Below are positions 34,706 to 46,295 of a stretch of 64,000 bases of DNA, piece after piece (within the stretch, counting starts at the first letter, position 1; each line of letters begins with the position of its first letter). The DNA is taken from contig NZ_QXNY01000011.1 in assembly GCF_003572205.1 (NCBI RefSeq), positions 1 to 64,000 of the forward strand, in the 5' to 3' direction. A program made the position numbers and the translations under genes. The notes below the pieces were generated by a model. It was not told the origin of the DNA. It saw only the letters and a program-made list of their open reading frames with translations, and did no database searches. This DNA comes from Algihabitans albus (GTDB lineage Bacteria; Pseudomonadota; Alphaproteobacteria; Kiloniellales; DSM-21159).

Positions 34706-36019
34706 CTAATCCGAGGTCTGTCGAGGTTCGCGCAGCGGCAGTAAGAGAACGGCGCCAATCACGAAGAGGACGAGAATGGTCGCCATGCCCCAGCGTTGGC
34801 TGTCAGCCCATACGGTGACGCTACCGACCAGAAAGGGCCCCATCCAGGCGGTGGCCTTGCCGGAAAGGGCATAGAGACCGAACATTTCCGTTCGAATCTC
34901 AGCCGGCGCAAGCCGTGCCATCAAAGTGCGGCTGGCTGACTGGGCAGGGCCGATGAAGATGCCCATGGCGCAGCCGAGCAGGTAGAACCAGAGCTTCGAT
35001 TCCACCAGCAGAATCGCGGTGCCCAGCAGGATCAGGAAGCAGACCGAGATCAGCACCGTACGTTTCGGCCCCAGCCAATCGTCGATCCAGGCAAAGCCGA
35101 CAGCGCCGAAACCGGCGGTCACGTTGAGCAGGATGCCGAAGATCAGAATCTCGTCGAAGCTCATGCCGAAGGTCCCGGCGGCGTAGATGCCACCGAAGGC
35201 GAAGAGCGTATTGAGCCCATCGGTGTAGAACATCCGGGCGATCAGAAACCGCAGGATCGTTCCGTAGCGCGGTAACTTTTTAAGGGTTTCCCATAGAGTC
35301 TCGAGACCCGACCGCACCGCCTCTCCAGCCGGCTTTCCCGAAGCCGGCCGGTCGGGCGTGAAGAGAAACATCGGCAGCGCAAATACGAGGAACCACAGGC
35401 CCACGAAAGGCCCGGTGGCACGCACATGCTCGTAGGTCTCCTTGTCGAGACCGAAGAGCGGGACTTCGGGCTGCACGAACAGCAAGAGACAGGCGGCCAG
35501 ACAGGCCAGCCCCCCCGCGTAGCCGGCTCCCCAGGCCCAACCGGAGATGCGGCCCATCTTCCCGCGCGGCGCGACCTCCGGCAGCATGGCATTGTAGAAG
35601 ACCGTCCCGATCTCGAAGGCGACGTTGGCCGCCGTGACCAGGACCAGCGCCCAGACCAGCGCTCCTGCCACCGGCTCGACCGTCCAGAGCAGCGCGCCCA
35701 CCGCCACGCAGATGAGTGCGAGAACCGCGATCCAAGGCTTGCGACGACCGTTCTGGTCGGCAATCGCACCCAGGACGGGACTGAGCAGCGCGATGACCAG
35801 GCCCGAAAGGCCCATGGCGAGCCCCCATTGCCCGGTGCCGATCTCCGGCGTCTCCGCGATCACGTTGGTGAAGTAGGCGGCGAAGACGAAGGTGACGATC
35901 ACCGTCGGGAAGGCTGAATTCGCCCAATCGTAGAGGCACCAGGCGGCAATGCCGCGCCGGCCCGCACCTTCCGGGGTGGCCTCAGGGGCACTGGATTCTG
36001 GCGGCGCGGCGAAGCTCAT
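34706..36019 (-). CDS. Major facilitator superfamily transporter, UMF1/Atg22-like
   Basis: The 437-residue protein has about 12 membrane helices. Its opening GIAAWCLYDWANSAFPTVIV is the signature of the UMF1/Atg22-like branch. MLPEVAPRGKMGRISGWAWG is a family loop after helix 4. A hydrophilic middle loop (DRPASGKPAGEAVRSGLETL) separates the two six-helix halves. Transported substrates of this bacterial branch are not known; the yeast relative exports amino acids from the vacuole. It is divergent from ybjQ, 116 bases apart. Confidence 0.85.
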   Translation of the reverse strand: MSFAAPPESSAPEATPEGAGRRGIAAWCLYDWANSAFPTVIVTFVFAAYFTNVIAETPEIGTGQWGLAMGLSGLVIALLSPVLGAIADQNGRRKPWIAVLALICVAVGALLWTVEPVAGALVWALVLVTAANVAFEIGTVFYNAMLPEVAPRGKMGRISGWAWGAGYAGGLACLAACLLLFVQPEVPLFGLDKETYEHVRATGPFVGLWFLVFALPMFLFTPDRPASGKPAGEAVRSGLETLWETLKKLPRYGTILRFLIARMFYTDGLNTLFAFGGIYAAGTFGMSFDEILIFGILLNVTAGFGAVGFAWIDDWLGPKRTVLISVCFLILLGTAILLVESKLWFYLLGCAMGIFIGPAQSASRTLMARLAPAEIRTEMFGLYALSGKATAWMGPFLVGSVTVWADSQRWGMATILVLFVIGAVLLLPLREPRQTSD

Positions 36020-36135
36020 GACAGCGGACCCTGCCCGCTATCGTCAAAGGGCACAAGCGCGCTATCGTAACGCGAGTTCGGTTCAATCGGAGACCGAGTC
36101 GAGGACTCAGGTAGAGACAGGGAGCACAGGGCAGC

Positions 36136-36450
36136 ATGCTGGTCGTCACCACGGATTCCATCGAAGGACGGCGGATCGTCGCTTACAAGGGAATCGTCGC
36201 CGGGGAGTGCATCATCGGCGCCAACGTCTTTCGCGATCTTTTCGCCCGGATTCGCGACATCGTCGGCGGCCGCGCCGGCGCCTATGAAAAGGCCCTGCGC
36301 GACGCCAAGGACGAGGCCATGGCGGACATGGTGGAAAAGGCCGAAGCGCTGGGTGCCAACGCCATCGTCGGCATCGATCTCGACTACGAAACGGTCGGCG
36401 ACTCCATGCTGATGGTCAGCGCCAACGGAACTGCGGTGGTACTGGAGTAA
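36136..36450 (+). CDS. ybjQ: YbjQ family (UPF0145) protein
   Basis: The 104-residue protein is a complete YbjQ domain. [21 protein letters not shown] is its start, [23 protein letters not shown] is its core, and [18 protein letters not shown] is the strongly conserved end. The family forms pentamers and is described as a heavy-metal-binding domain, though no cellular role is settled. The preceding GACAGGGAGCACAGGGCAGC gives a plausible ribosome-binding site. Confidence 0.92.
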   Translation: MLVVTTDSIEGRRIVAYKGIVAGECIIGANVFRDLFARIRDIVGGRAGAYEKALRDAKDEAMADMVEKAEALGANAIVGIDLDYETVGDSMLMVSANGTAVVLE

Positions 36451-36490
36451 CACGCACGAAGAAGATCGGGCGATAGCCCTACCGAGCTTC

Positions 36491-37396
36491 TCACTCGACA
36501 ACGCCGGCGCGCTCGCGCTCCTTGCGGGTGCCGAGCTTGGTTTCGCGGCGGGCGATGTAGAGGGTGCTGGCCACGATGACCGCGGCACCCGCGAGGGTCC
36601 AGTTCTCGGGCACCTCGGCGAAGAAGAGAAAACCGAAAGCCATCGCGAAGAGGATTTTCGCATAGTCGAAAGGGGCGATGAAGCTCGCCTCGCCGGCGCG
36701 GTAGGCCCGGATGATCAGCGATTGTCCAGATACGCCGATCACGCCGACGCCCGCCAGCATCAGCCACTGCTGCAGGCTAGGCTCCTGCCAGGCCTGAATC
36801 GCCGGCACCACCGCCAGTGCGATGGAGGCGAGGCAGAACCATAGAAGCATCACGGACTGGTGCTCGCTCTTAGGCAGCCTCTTGACCATGATCACGGCCA
36901 CGGCGATGCCAAGCGCCATACCGAGCGCCGCCAGGAAACCGTCGAGCGCGATACCCTGGCCGGTCAGCAGGGCGTCCGGCCTGAGCATGATCAGCACGCC
37001 GCCGAAGCCGACCAGCGTCGCCGTCCAGCGCCGCCAGCGCACCGCCTCGCCCAGCAGGAAGATCGCCAGCACGGTCGCGAAAAGCGGAGTGGTAAAACCG
37101 ATCGCCGTGACGTCGGCCAGCGGCAGACGGGACAACGCATAGAAGCCGGAGAGCATCGCCCCCGCGCCGCAGACGGCGCGGATCACATGAGTCCCTGGAT
37201 AAGCCGTACGCAGCGCCTGCCGACCGGCCAGGTAGACGAAAGGCAGGATCGCGATCAGGGCGAAGCCGGCCCGCGCCAGGGCGATCTGGAAAAAGGACAT
37301 GCCGGTCTCAGCCAAGGCCTTGACCAGCACACCGTTGGCCGTGAAGACCAGGGCCGAGGCCAACATCCAGAGTGCGCCCTGCAAATTGGGCGACAT
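36491..37396 (-). CDS. DMT/EamA family transporter
   Basis: The 301-residue protein has two EamA repeats giving about ten membrane helices. ALWMLASALVFTANGVLVKA is the first helix, VTAIGFTTPLFATVLAIFLLGE ends the first repeat, and the mirror segment FIAPFDYAKILFAMAFGFLFF lies in the second. I chose the ATG at 37396 because AAGGGGCAAGCC precedes it. It is followed upstream on the same strand by a close relative at 37540-38556, with the same TPLFATV and APFDY/LPFDY motifs. Substrate unknown. Confidence 0.85.
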   Translation of the reverse strand: MSPNLQGALWMLASALVFTANGVLVKALAETGMSFFQIALARAGFALIAILPFVYLAGRQALRTAYPGTHVIRAVCGAGAMLSGFYALSRLPLADVTAIGFTTPLFATVLAIFLLGEAVRWRRWTATLVGFGGVLIMLRPDALLTGQGIALDGFLAALGMALGIAVAVIMVKRLPKSEHQSVMLLWFCLASIALAVVPAIQAWQEPSLQQWLMLAGVGVIGVSGQSLIIRAYRAGEASFIAPFDYAKILFAMAFGFLFFAEVPENWTLAGAAVIVASTLYIARRETKLGTRKERERAGVVE

Positions 37397-37539
37397 GGCT
37401 TGCCCCTTACTCTGCAACGCCATGTTCTAGACCCGACCCCCCGGAGGCATCCACGTCTGCGTTCCCGCCACGCGCGGCGCCATCATACCCAACCCGCGAC
37501 GACATCCGGCCCATGGCTCGCACCCTGTCATTCCCGGCG

Positions 37540-38556
37540 TCATTCCCGGCCCTGCGGTCCGGCGGCGGCAACGCCGCTGGCGGCCCGTTCGCGCGCCACC
37601 TTTGCCTCACGGTGCGCGATGTAGATCGAGGAGGCGGCAATGACAGCAGCGCCGATCCAGGTCCAGAGGTCTGGAACCTCGCCGTAAAGCAGGAAGGCGA
37701 AGAAAGCGATGAAGGGCAGGCGCATGTAGTCGAATGGCAGCACCGCCGAGGCGTCGGCGCGGGCATAGGCCCGGGTCAGGGCGATGTGGGCAAGCACGGC
37801 CGCGCCACCGATCGCAGCCATCATCGCCAAGGCTTCCAAACTGGGCCAGCGCCAGACGAAGAGGGCTGGAATCAGCGACAGGGGGGTCAAGAGCAAGTTC
37901 ATCCAAAGCACGATGGTTGCCGGCGCATCGCGGGCCGAGAGGGTCTTCACCAACATCACCGAAGCGGCCATGAAGAGCGCGGCCAGCACCGGCAGACCGG
38001 TCACCAGCGAAATCTCGGTCGTGCCGGGCCGCAGGATGATCAACACGCCAACGAAGCCGACCAGCGTCGCGCTCCAGCGCCGGGCGCGCACCACTTCGCG
38101 TAAGATCAAGGCCGCACCGACCGTTGCGAAAAGAGGCACGGTAAAGTTTAGCGCCACGGCCTGGGCCAGAGGCAACAGGGAGATCGAATAGAACCAGCAG
38201 AGCATCGCTATCAGGCCGACGCCCGCACGCAGCAGATGCAGCTTCAGGTTCTGCGTGGCCAGCGCCTTGGTTACCCCGCTGTGCAAGAGCCAGGGCAGCA
38301 TGACGGCAGCGGCGAAAAAGTTACGGAAAAAGGCGATCTGCGCCGCCTCCAACTCGGTCGAGACTTCGCGGATGAGGATGTTCATCACCGAAAAGCCGAG
38401 CGAGGCGGCCGTCATGCAGAGGGCGCCGGTCATGGCGGCACTCAGGGCTGTGCGTCCGGCCGTTGGGGCCGGATCTTCGACCGCCGGCTTGCCGGTAGAG
38501 GCGTTGCCGGCGGTGGGACTGGTTGCCTTGAAATCTTCGGAGGAATCGTCGTGCAT
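37540..38556 (-). CDS. DMT/EamA family transporter, tandem paralogue
   Basis: The 338-residue protein repeats the plan of its downstream neighbour: two EamA halves with VALNFTVPLFATVGAALILRE and AVLPFDYMRLPFIAFFAFLLYGE. It carries extra polar N-terminal (about 45) and C-terminal residues. WSATLVGFVGVLIILRPG matches the neighbour's WTATLVGFGGVLIMLRP almost word for word, so a tandem duplication is likely. A 7-bp GC hairpin (CTCCCGC/GCGGGAG, 38576-38592) lies just upstream of its start. Substrate unknown. Confidence 0.85.
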   Translation of the reverse strand: MHDDSSEDFKATSPTAGNASTGKPAVEDPAPTAGRTALSAAMTGALCMTAASLGFSVMNILIREVSTELEAAQIAFFRNFFAAAVMLPWLLHSGVTKALATQNLKLHLLRAGVGLIAMLCWFYSISLLPLAQAVALNFTVPLFATVGAALILREVVRARRWSATLVGFVGVLIILRPGTTEISLVTGLPVLAALFMAASVMLVKTLSARDAPATIVLWMNLLLTPLSLIPALFVWRWPSLEALAMMAAIGGAAVLAHIALTRAYARADASAVLPFDYMRLPFIAFFAFLLYGEVPDLWTWIGAAVIAASSIYIAHREAKVARERAASGVAAAGPQGRE

Positions 38557-38786
38557 AGGCCTGCGATCCTAGAGGCTCCCGCAACGCGGGAGTAGAGCCA
38601 GCCCCGCATGGCTCGCTTGCATGGCAATCCCCGGGTCGGGCGCCGGCCGTGAGCTGATCGAGCGCAGTCCGGGCGGCGGCGGATCAAGCTCGGAACGATG
38701 GCACCAAAGCAATTTCACTCCCGGCAATCCTGCTCTAGTCTGACGGTGCCGTCTTCACCGAGTCTCGACTGCGAGCCGACTGCCTC

Positions 38787-40775
<1,989 letters not shown>

Positions 40776-40809
40776 AGCGCTCGACAGCGCGCGCTGCCGT
40801 CGCCTCGTC

Positions 40810-41778
40810 TTACTCCACCGCCCGGTCGATGCGCTTTTCGACGGCATCCCAGATCAGGCCGGACAGATTGGCGCCGTCGAAGCGGTCGATCTCCTGAATG
40901 CCGGTGGGGCTGGTGACGTTAATCTCCGTGAGGTAGTCGCCGATCACGTCGATGCCGACGAAGATCATCCCCTGCTCGCGCAGGATCGGACCGAGCGCGT
41001 GGCAGATCTCACGGTCGCGCTTGGTCAACTCCGCCTTCTCTGCGCGGCCACCGACATGCATGTTGGAACGCGCCTCGCCCTTGGCCGGTACGCGGTTGAT
41101 CGCACCGGCTGGCTCGCCGTCGATCAGGATGATGCGCTTGTCGCCCTGGCGTACCTCGGGCAGGTAGCGCTGCACGATGATCGGCTCGCGGTAGAGCTGG
41201 GTGAAGAGCTCCAGCAGGGCGTTGAGGTTCTCGTCTTCCGGCGTCAGATGAAAGACGCCGGCACCGCCGTTGCCGAACAGCGGCTTGACGATGATGTCTC
41301 CGTGCTCCGCGCGGAAGGCCGCGGCCTCTTCCCTGTTGCTGGTGATCAGGGTCGGCGGCATCAGCTCCGCGAAGTGGGTGACGAAGAGTTTCTCCGGAGC
41401 GTTCCGCACGCTGACCGGATCGTTGACCACCAAGGTTGCGGGATGGACATGTTCCAGCAGGTGCGTGGCGGTAATGTAGGCCATGTCGAAGGGCGGGTCC
41501 TGGCGCATCAGCACCACATCGACACCGGCAAGATCGAGCGTCTGGAAGTCCCCCAGCGTGAAGTGGGCGCCCGCCGCGCGTCGCACCTCGAGCCGCCGGG
41601 ATCGCGCAGACAGCCGGCCGTGGTGGAAGCTCAGATCCTGCGGCAGGTAGTGCCAGAGGGCATGGCCACGGGCCTGCGCCTCCAGGGCCAGCGCGAAGGT
41701 GCTATCGCCGTCGATGTCGACCGCTTCGATTGGGTCCATCTGGATGGCGACGGCCAAAGGTGTCGGCGAAGGGGACAT
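40810..41778 (-). CDS. gshB: Glutathione synthetase
   Basis: GshB joins gamma-glutamylcysteine and glycine using ATP. The 322-residue protein shows the prokaryotic family pattern. [20 protein letters not shown] is the N-terminal substrate domain, and [19 protein letters not shown] is conserved. ATP-grasp segments are [31 protein letters not shown] and [22 protein letters not shown] placed the start at 41778, giving family length. It closes the minus-strand run rsmI-yraN-sirB1-gshB. Confidence 0.95.
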   Translation of the reverse strand: MSPSPTPLAVAIQMDPIEAVDIDGDSTFALALEAQARGHALWHYLPQDLSFHHGRLSARSRRLEVRRAAGAHFTLGDFQTLDLAGVDVVLMRQDPPFDMAYITATHLLEHVHPATLVVNDPVSVRNAPEKLFVTHFAELMPPTLITSNREEAAAFRAEHGDIIVKPLFGNGGAGVFHLTPEDENLNALLELFTQLYREPIIVQRYLPEVRQGDKRIILIDGEPAGAINRVPAKGEARSNMHVGGRAEKAELTKRDREICHALGPILREQGMIFVGIDVIGDYLTEINVTSPTGIQEIDRFDGANLSGLIWDAVEKRIDRAVE

Positions 41779-41866
41779 AGAGGTTTCGAACTCCCGGCTG
41801 CGGAAACTGCGCACCTTCTGGTAGCACCCGAGCACCAGCGGCGGAAGCCGGCCGGCGTGGATCGGA

Positions 41867-42721
41867 TCAATTCAGCCTGTTGCGCAACTGGCGGAGTAGC
41901 TCGCCGGCTTCCTGCGACTGGCTACCGGCTGGAGCCAGTTCCAGGAAGTGCTCCAGACTGACGATGGCGGCGCGCAGATTGGAAAGATGGGCGTGCAGCA
42001 GACCGGCCTCGCGCCAGAGCCCCGCCTGATCCGGCGCGATCAGCAGCATCGACTCGACCAGCTCCAGGGCCTGCTCCGGCCGTTGCTCGCGCAAATGACG
42101 GAGCTTCAGGTTGTTCTGCAGGCGCAGAAGGATGTCGCGATTGCCGACGGGGGCATAGTGCTCCGGCTTCAGTTCGGCCTCGACCCCCGACAGCACCTTG
42201 AGCAGCTCGCGCAGATCCGCCGCCTGCAGCTCGCGCAGACCGTTGAAGGGATCGACCACGGCACGCTCGGCGCCGGCCTGAAGCTGCAGCAGAAAGTGGC
42301 CGGGAAAGGACAGGCCCGAAACATCCCAACCCTGGGCGCGGGCGGTTGCCACAACCAGGATGCCCAGCGCGACCGGCAGCCCGCAGCGTCGGTCGATCAC
42401 GCGCATGAGATTGCCGTTCTGCAGGTCGTCGTAGGTTTCTTCGTCGCCGGCATAGCCATAGCGCTCGAAAATCACCTGCCGCAGCACCTCCAAGCGCATC
42501 TGCAGCTCGCTCTCGCCACTCGACTTGGCGGCAAGATCCGCAGCGTCACGCGCCATCAACGAGAGGTGGTGGCGATAGCGCTCCAGCGGCAACTTCGGCT
42601 GATCCAAAGCCGCCAGCAACAGCGCGGTATCGGCCAGATCGATCAGGATGTCGGGCTGGCTGCCAACCCGACGCAAGGCGGACTCGAGGTCTTGCCGGCC
42701 GCTTGCCAGTGACCAGTTCAT
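41867..42721 (-). CDS. SirB1 family protein with transglutaminase-like and TPR-like regions
   Basis: The 284-residue protein has a SirB1 N-terminal domain with [20 protein letters not shown] and [15 protein letters not shown]. The second is the family's conserved PGHF region of a transglutaminase-like fold. The C-terminal part is helical with tetratricopeptide-like repeats ([18 protein letters not shown], then [14 protein letters not shown]). The biochemical role is not established. The start at 42721 was chosen since the family begins there; the longer frame to 42847 adds unrelated residues. 88 bases separate it from gshB. Confidence 0.82.
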   Translation of the reverse strand: MNWSLASGRQDLESALRRVGSQPDILIDLADTALLLAALDQPKLPLERYRHHLSLMARDAADLAAKSSGESELQMRLEVLRQVIFERYGYAGDEETYDDLQNGNLMRVIDRRCGLPVALGILVVATARAQGWDVSGLSFPGHFLLQLQAGAERAVVDPFNGLRELQAADLRELLKVLSGVEAELKPEHYAPVGNRDILLRLQNNLKLRHLREQRPEQALELVESMLLIAPDQAGLWREAGLLHAHLSNLRAAIVSLEHFLELAPAGSQSQEAGELLRQLRNRLN

Positions 42722-42880
42722 GTCCACCGCCGCCGGGAATAGCGGTCGAGATATGTTGCCGACCCAGAAATCATCGCAGCAGGAGGGTAAGGCGTCGGTC
42801 AGAAAATGCCAGAGGGGGATTTTCGGTACATTCGTCCGCGCAAGCAACCCACAGGGCGAGCCGAGGCACGGCAGGACGTG

Positions 42881-43246
42881 TCAAGGCCGCCAGGCATCAG
42901 GAAGGTGCCGGGGCCGCTGGCCCGGGACCAACAGCAGCGCGTCGAAACGCAAGTCGAGGCCGGCCAGATCCGGCCGCCGTGCCAGCCAGGCTTCGGCCGC
43001 ACGCAGGATCCGACGCCGCTGACGCGGTGTCACGGCCTCGAGCGCGGCAAGGGACGTCGCGCGCCGCTTGACCTCGACAAAGGCGAGGCAGGACCCGCGC
43101 CGGGCGATCAGATCGATCTCACCGACCGGCAGCCGCAAACCGTGCGCGAGGATGCGGTATCCCTTAAGCCGCAGCCACCAGGCCGCTAGCAACTCAGCCT
43201 TGCGGCCCGCGCCGTAAGCCCGGCGACGGGAGTCAAGCGTTCGCAT
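42881..43246 (-). CDS. yraN: YraN family (UPF0102) endonuclease-like protein
   Basis: The 121-residue protein has the YraN pattern. GRKAELLAAWWLRLKGYRIL is the first helix and strand. GEIDLIARRGSCLAFVEVKRR holds the Asp and the E-x-K triad of restriction-endonuclease-like folds. TPRQRRRILRAAEAWL is the conserved basic helix. The start at 43246 overlaps rsmI by 14 bases. A DNA-processing role is inferred from the fold only. Confidence 0.9.
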   Translation of the reverse strand: MRTLDSRRRAYGAGRKAELLAAWWLRLKGYRILAHGLRLPVGEIDLIARRGSCLAFVEVKRRATSLAALEAVTPRQRRRILRAAEAWLARRPDLAGLDLRFDALLLVPGQRPRHLPDAWRP

Positions 43247-44252
43247 CGCCACCATCCTCCGAGCCGGTGGAGGATTTTGGATCGGACAGGGCCAAGGCGC
43301 GGGCGTAGACCTGCTTGCGCGGCAGCCCGGTCGCCGCCTGCACCGCCTGCACCGCATCCTTCAGGCTGCCGCCAGCCGCGAACGCACTGCGCAGGGCCGC
43401 ATCCAGCGCCGCCGCATTCGTCGCTTCAGCCAGCGGCGGACCGACGATCACCACAATCTCGCCCTTGGGCTGGGCCTCCGCAGCATAGGTCGCCGCAAGC
43501 TCGGCCAGGGGCGCACGCCGCACCTCCTCGAACAACTTGGTCAGTTCTCGCGCCACGGCCGCCGGTCGTTCGCCGCCCAAAACCTCGACCATATCGGACA
43601 GGCTGGCGGCCAGGCGTTGAGGGGCTTCGAAAAGAATCAACGTCGCCGGCACGGGTTTCAGTTCGGCCAGCCAGCGTTGGCGGGCGGCGCTCTTGGGCGG
43701 AGGAAACCCGGCGAAACAGAAGCGGTCGCTGGGCAGGCCAGCTGCGACCAGCCCCGCCAGAACCGCCGAAGGGCCCGGAATCGGGATCACGCGAATTCCG
43801 GCCTCCACCGCGAGGCGCACCAGCTTGAACCCGGGGTCGGAGACCAACGGCGTGCCGGCATCGCTGACCAGCGCCACGGTCTCGCCCCTTTTGAGGGCTT
43901 CGATCAGTTTCGGTCGCACACGTGCGGCATTATGTTCATGGTAGGCGAGAAGAGAGCGGTCGGGGCGGTCGAGACCATGGGCCTGGAGCAGTCGCCGGGT
44001 GTAGCGCGTGTCCTCGCAGACGAGGAGATTGCTTTGCGCCAGCGTCGAGAGCGCACGCAATGTCACATCGGCCAAGTTGCCGATCGGGCAGGCAACCAGA
44101 TACAAAGCTGGCTCGAGAGGCTTCAACGGCGTTTCGAGTCGCAACAGCTTCGTGCCAGTCGCAAGCTCGGCCGTGTCGTCCTCACTCTGGACGGCAACGG
44201 CTTCAAAGCCCTTACCAGTTCCACCAGCGGGAGTGGATCGTGATCCCTTCAT
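43233..44252 (-). CDS. rsmI: 16S rRNA (cytidine1402-2'-O)-methyltransferase
   Basis: RsmI adds the 2'-O-methyl at C1402. The 339-residue protein contains LYLVACPIGNLADVTLRAL, VCEDTRYTRRLLQAHG, VALVSDAGTPLVSDPGF (the SAM-binding GTPxxxDPG loop), PIPGPSAVLAGLVAAGLP, and a C-terminal helical part. An N-terminal extension of some 47 residues precedes the domain. I chose the ATG at 44252 after GAAAGG. It is divergent from the LpoA-like gene, whose ATG is 18 bases away, so promoters must lie inside the opposing genes. Confidence 0.94.
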   Translation of the reverse strand: MKGSRSTPAGGTGKGFEAVAVQSEDDTAELATGTKLLRLETPLKPLEPALYLVACPIGNLADVTLRALSTLAQSNLLVCEDTRYTRRLLQAHGLDRPDRSLLAYHEHNAARVRPKLIEALKRGETVALVSDAGTPLVSDPGFKLVRLAVEAGIRVIPIPGPSAVLAGLVAAGLPSDRFCFAGFPPPKSAARQRWLAELKPVPATLILFEAPQRLAASLSDMVEVLGGERPAAVARELTKLFEEVRRAPLAELAATYAAEAQPKGEIVVIVGPPLAEATNAAALDAALRSAFAAGGSLKDAVQAVQAATGLPRKQVYARALALSDPKSSTGSEDGGDANA

Positions 44253-44269
44253 GCCTGCCTTTCGCAACT

Positions 44270-45478
44270 ATGCCTTCGCGTTCGGGTCGCGCTGCAGTTC
44301 TCGGCGTTCTGCTGCTGAGCCTGACGGCTTGTTCAGCCAGGGATGATGCCCCACCGCAGAGCAGCGGACAAACGCCAACGCCGCCGGTCGTCGAGGCGCA
44401 GCCGACGCCCCCGCCCCCGCCCCCGCGAGACCCCGGCGAAGCGACCGTAGCCCTGCTGCTTCCGATGACCGGAGAGCAAGGAACACTTGGCCAAGCCTTG
44501 CTGAATGCCGCACAGATGGCACTGTTCGACGTGGGCGGTCCGAACTTCGAGCTGACGCTGCACGACACTGGCGGACGACCGGAAGGCGCCGAGCAAGCCA
44601 TGCAAGCGGCCTTGAACGAGGAGGCCAACCTCATTCTCGGCCCGCTTTTCTCTACCTCCGTCGCCGCGGCGGCACCGCAAGCCCGAGGTCTTCAAATCCC
44701 GGTTGTCGCCTTCTCCAACGACAGAACCGTCGGAGGGCGTGGAGTCTGGGTGATCGGCCTCGATCCGACGGCGCAGGTCGACCGGGTCGTCGACTACGCC
44801 ACCCGACAGGGCATGACCCGTTTTGCCGTGCTGGCGCCGCGTAACCCCTACGGCGACGCCACACTGCAAGCCCTTCAGCAAGCCGCCACCCGCTACGGCG
44901 GCTTCGTGGCCCAGGTCGCAACCTATGATCCCTTTGCGGTAACCGATGCCGGACCGATCGTGCAGCAGCTTGCGGCAGCACGCTCCAGCTACGATGCCCT
45001 GCTGGTGCCGGCCGGCGGCAACGAGCTGCTGGGACTGGCCACACTGCTGCCTTTCTACGATATCGATCCGGAACAGACCCAATACCTGGGCACCCAGCTC
45101 TGGGAGGATCCCAGCCTTGGCCAGGAGGCCGCGCTAGTCGGCGGCTGGTTTGCCGCCCCCGAACGCAGCGGTTGGGAGGCTTGGGCAAGCCGCTACCGAG
45201 AGCTCTACGGCGAGACCCCGCCGCGTCTGGCCTCCCTGGCCTATGACGCCACAGCGCTCGCCGCCGTCTTGGCGCGCGAGGCGGCGCAGGCCGGCACCGC
45301 GCCCGACTACACCGCAGAGGATCTGACCGATCCCAATGGCTTCGCGGGAGTCGACGGCATCTTTCGACTGCGCGGGGACGGCAGCACCGAACGGGGGTTG
45401 GCCGTCTTGCAGCTGCAGCGCAACGCCATCGAGTTGCGCGAAATCGCGCCGAGCAGTTTCGAACGGGTCGGGTCTTAG
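44270..45478 (+). CDS. Penicillin-binding protein activator LpoA-like lipoprotein
   Basis: The 402-residue protein has a lipoprotein signal with lipobox LTAC and Cys21, and a Pro/Thr/Gln-rich linker (PTPPVVEAQPTPPPPPPRDP). A periplasmic-binding-protein-like domain follows, starting ATVALLLPMTGEQGTLGQAL. Such proteins sit in the outer membrane and activate PBP1A; in alphaproteobacteria the role is inferred from LpoA. The ATG at 44270 gives the signal peptide directly; a GTG at 44240 behind GGGAG is possible. It is divergent from rsmI, a common alphaproteobacterial pairing. Confidence 0.85.
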   Translation: MPSRSGRAAVLGVLLLSLTACSARDDAPPQSSGQTPTPPVVEAQPTPPPPPPRDPGEATVALLLPMTGEQGTLGQALLNAAQMALFDVGGPNFELTLHDTGGRPEGAEQAMQAALNEEANLILGPLFSTSVAAAAPQARGLQIPVVAFSNDRTVGGRGVWVIGLDPTAQVDRVVDYATRQGMTRFAVLAPRNPYGDATLQALQQAATRYGGFVAQVATYDPFAVTDAGPIVQQLAAARSSYDALLVPAGGNELLGLATLLPFYDIDPEQTQYLGTQLWEDPSLGQEAALVGGWFAAPERSGWEAWASRYRELYGETPPRLASLAYDATALAAVLAREAAQAGTAPDYTAEDLTDPNGFAGVDGIFRLRGDGSTERGLAVLQLQRNAIELREIAPSSFERVGS

Positions 45479-45513
45479 CGTTTACGCTGGTGAAGCTCCG
45501 TCCCAAGACCTTT

Positions 45514-46200
45514 TCACACCGACAGCGCGAAGCGCTTCTTCAGGGCTTGCCGGCCGGGTGGCGTGAAGTCGACGACGCGCGTGCCTTCGACCCGACGCGC
45601 CCAGCCAACGTCGAAGAGTCGCTGCAGCAGGGCCGCGCCCAGCGCACCGGCCAAATGACTGCGCCGCGCGCTCCAATCGAGACAGCTGCGGCACAACGGG
45701 CGACGTAGTTTGCCGAGCGCCGCGAGATCGATCCCGAAGTCCAGCATCTCCGCCTCGCCGCGTACCGTCAGCCGGGGCTGCGAGCGCTCGACCGCAAGAA
45801 CGCCGTCGCGGACCAGAGCATCGAAGAGAGCCACGCCAAGATCGCCGGCCAAGTGGTCGTAGCAGACGCGCGCTTGCCGTAGGGCTGGCTCCTTGGGTCC
45901 AGGACGGACCCGGCTCGGGCGGCGCGCGGCGGCGACGCCCATCAGGTTTTCGAGCAGCGCTGCAACACCGCTGTCGGCCAGACGGTGATAGCGGTGCCGG
46001 CCCTGCGTCTCCACGGCGATCAGCGACGCCTCCTGCAGCCGCGCCAAATGCGAGCTGCAAGTCTGCTTGGTCACACCGGCCTCGACGGCCAACTCGCTGG
46101 CCGTAAGCGACAGGCCGCCAAGAAGTGCCGTCAAGATGTTGGCGCGCGCCGGATCGCCGATCAGGGACGCGATATAGGCGATGTCCGGTCCGTGTTTCAT
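45514..46200 (-). CDS. ArsR family transcriptional regulator
   Basis: The 228-residue protein has an N-terminal winged helix: DPARANILTALLGGLSLTA, GVTKQTCSSHLARLQEASL as the recognition helix, and HRYHRLADSGVAALLENL. It then has a long C-terminal region of 125 residues with paired cysteines (LCRSCLDW), longer than the 100-120 residues of simple metal sensors. LGVALFDALVRDGVL suggests a ligand or dimerisation role. It is divergent from a DUF1127 gene. A 24-bp near-perfect palindrome overlaps its start codon and is probably its operator. Confidence 0.88.
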   Translation of the reverse strand: MKHGPDIAYIASLIGDPARANILTALLGGLSLTASELAVEAGVTKQTCSSHLARLQEASLIAVETQGRHRYHRLADSGVAALLENLMGVAAARRPSRVRPGPKEPALRQARVCYDHLAGDLGVALFDALVRDGVLAVERSQPRLTVRGEAEMLDFGIDLAALGKLRRPLCRSCLDWSARRSHLAGALGAALLQRLFDVGWARRVEGTRVVDFTPPGRQALKKRFALSV

Positions 46201-46222
46201 AGTTCGATCATGACCGAACTAT
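46199..46222. promoter_or_regulatory. Candidate ArsR operator, 24-bp palindrome
   Basis: ATAGTTCG at 46199-46206 is mirrored perfectly by CGAACTAT at 46215-46222. The spacer ATCATGAC is itself nearly symmetrical, so 22 of 24 bases obey two-fold symmetry. It begins inside the ArsR start codon, which would allow tight autorepression, and sits 74 bases before the divergent DUF1127 start, so it could control both. Confidence 0.65.
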
Positions 46223-46295
46223 TAGCTGCGAGCAAGCTGATATCAAAGATCTCCGAAGCGGACGTTTCCCGTGGGATCTTGAGGAGCTTCCAGGC

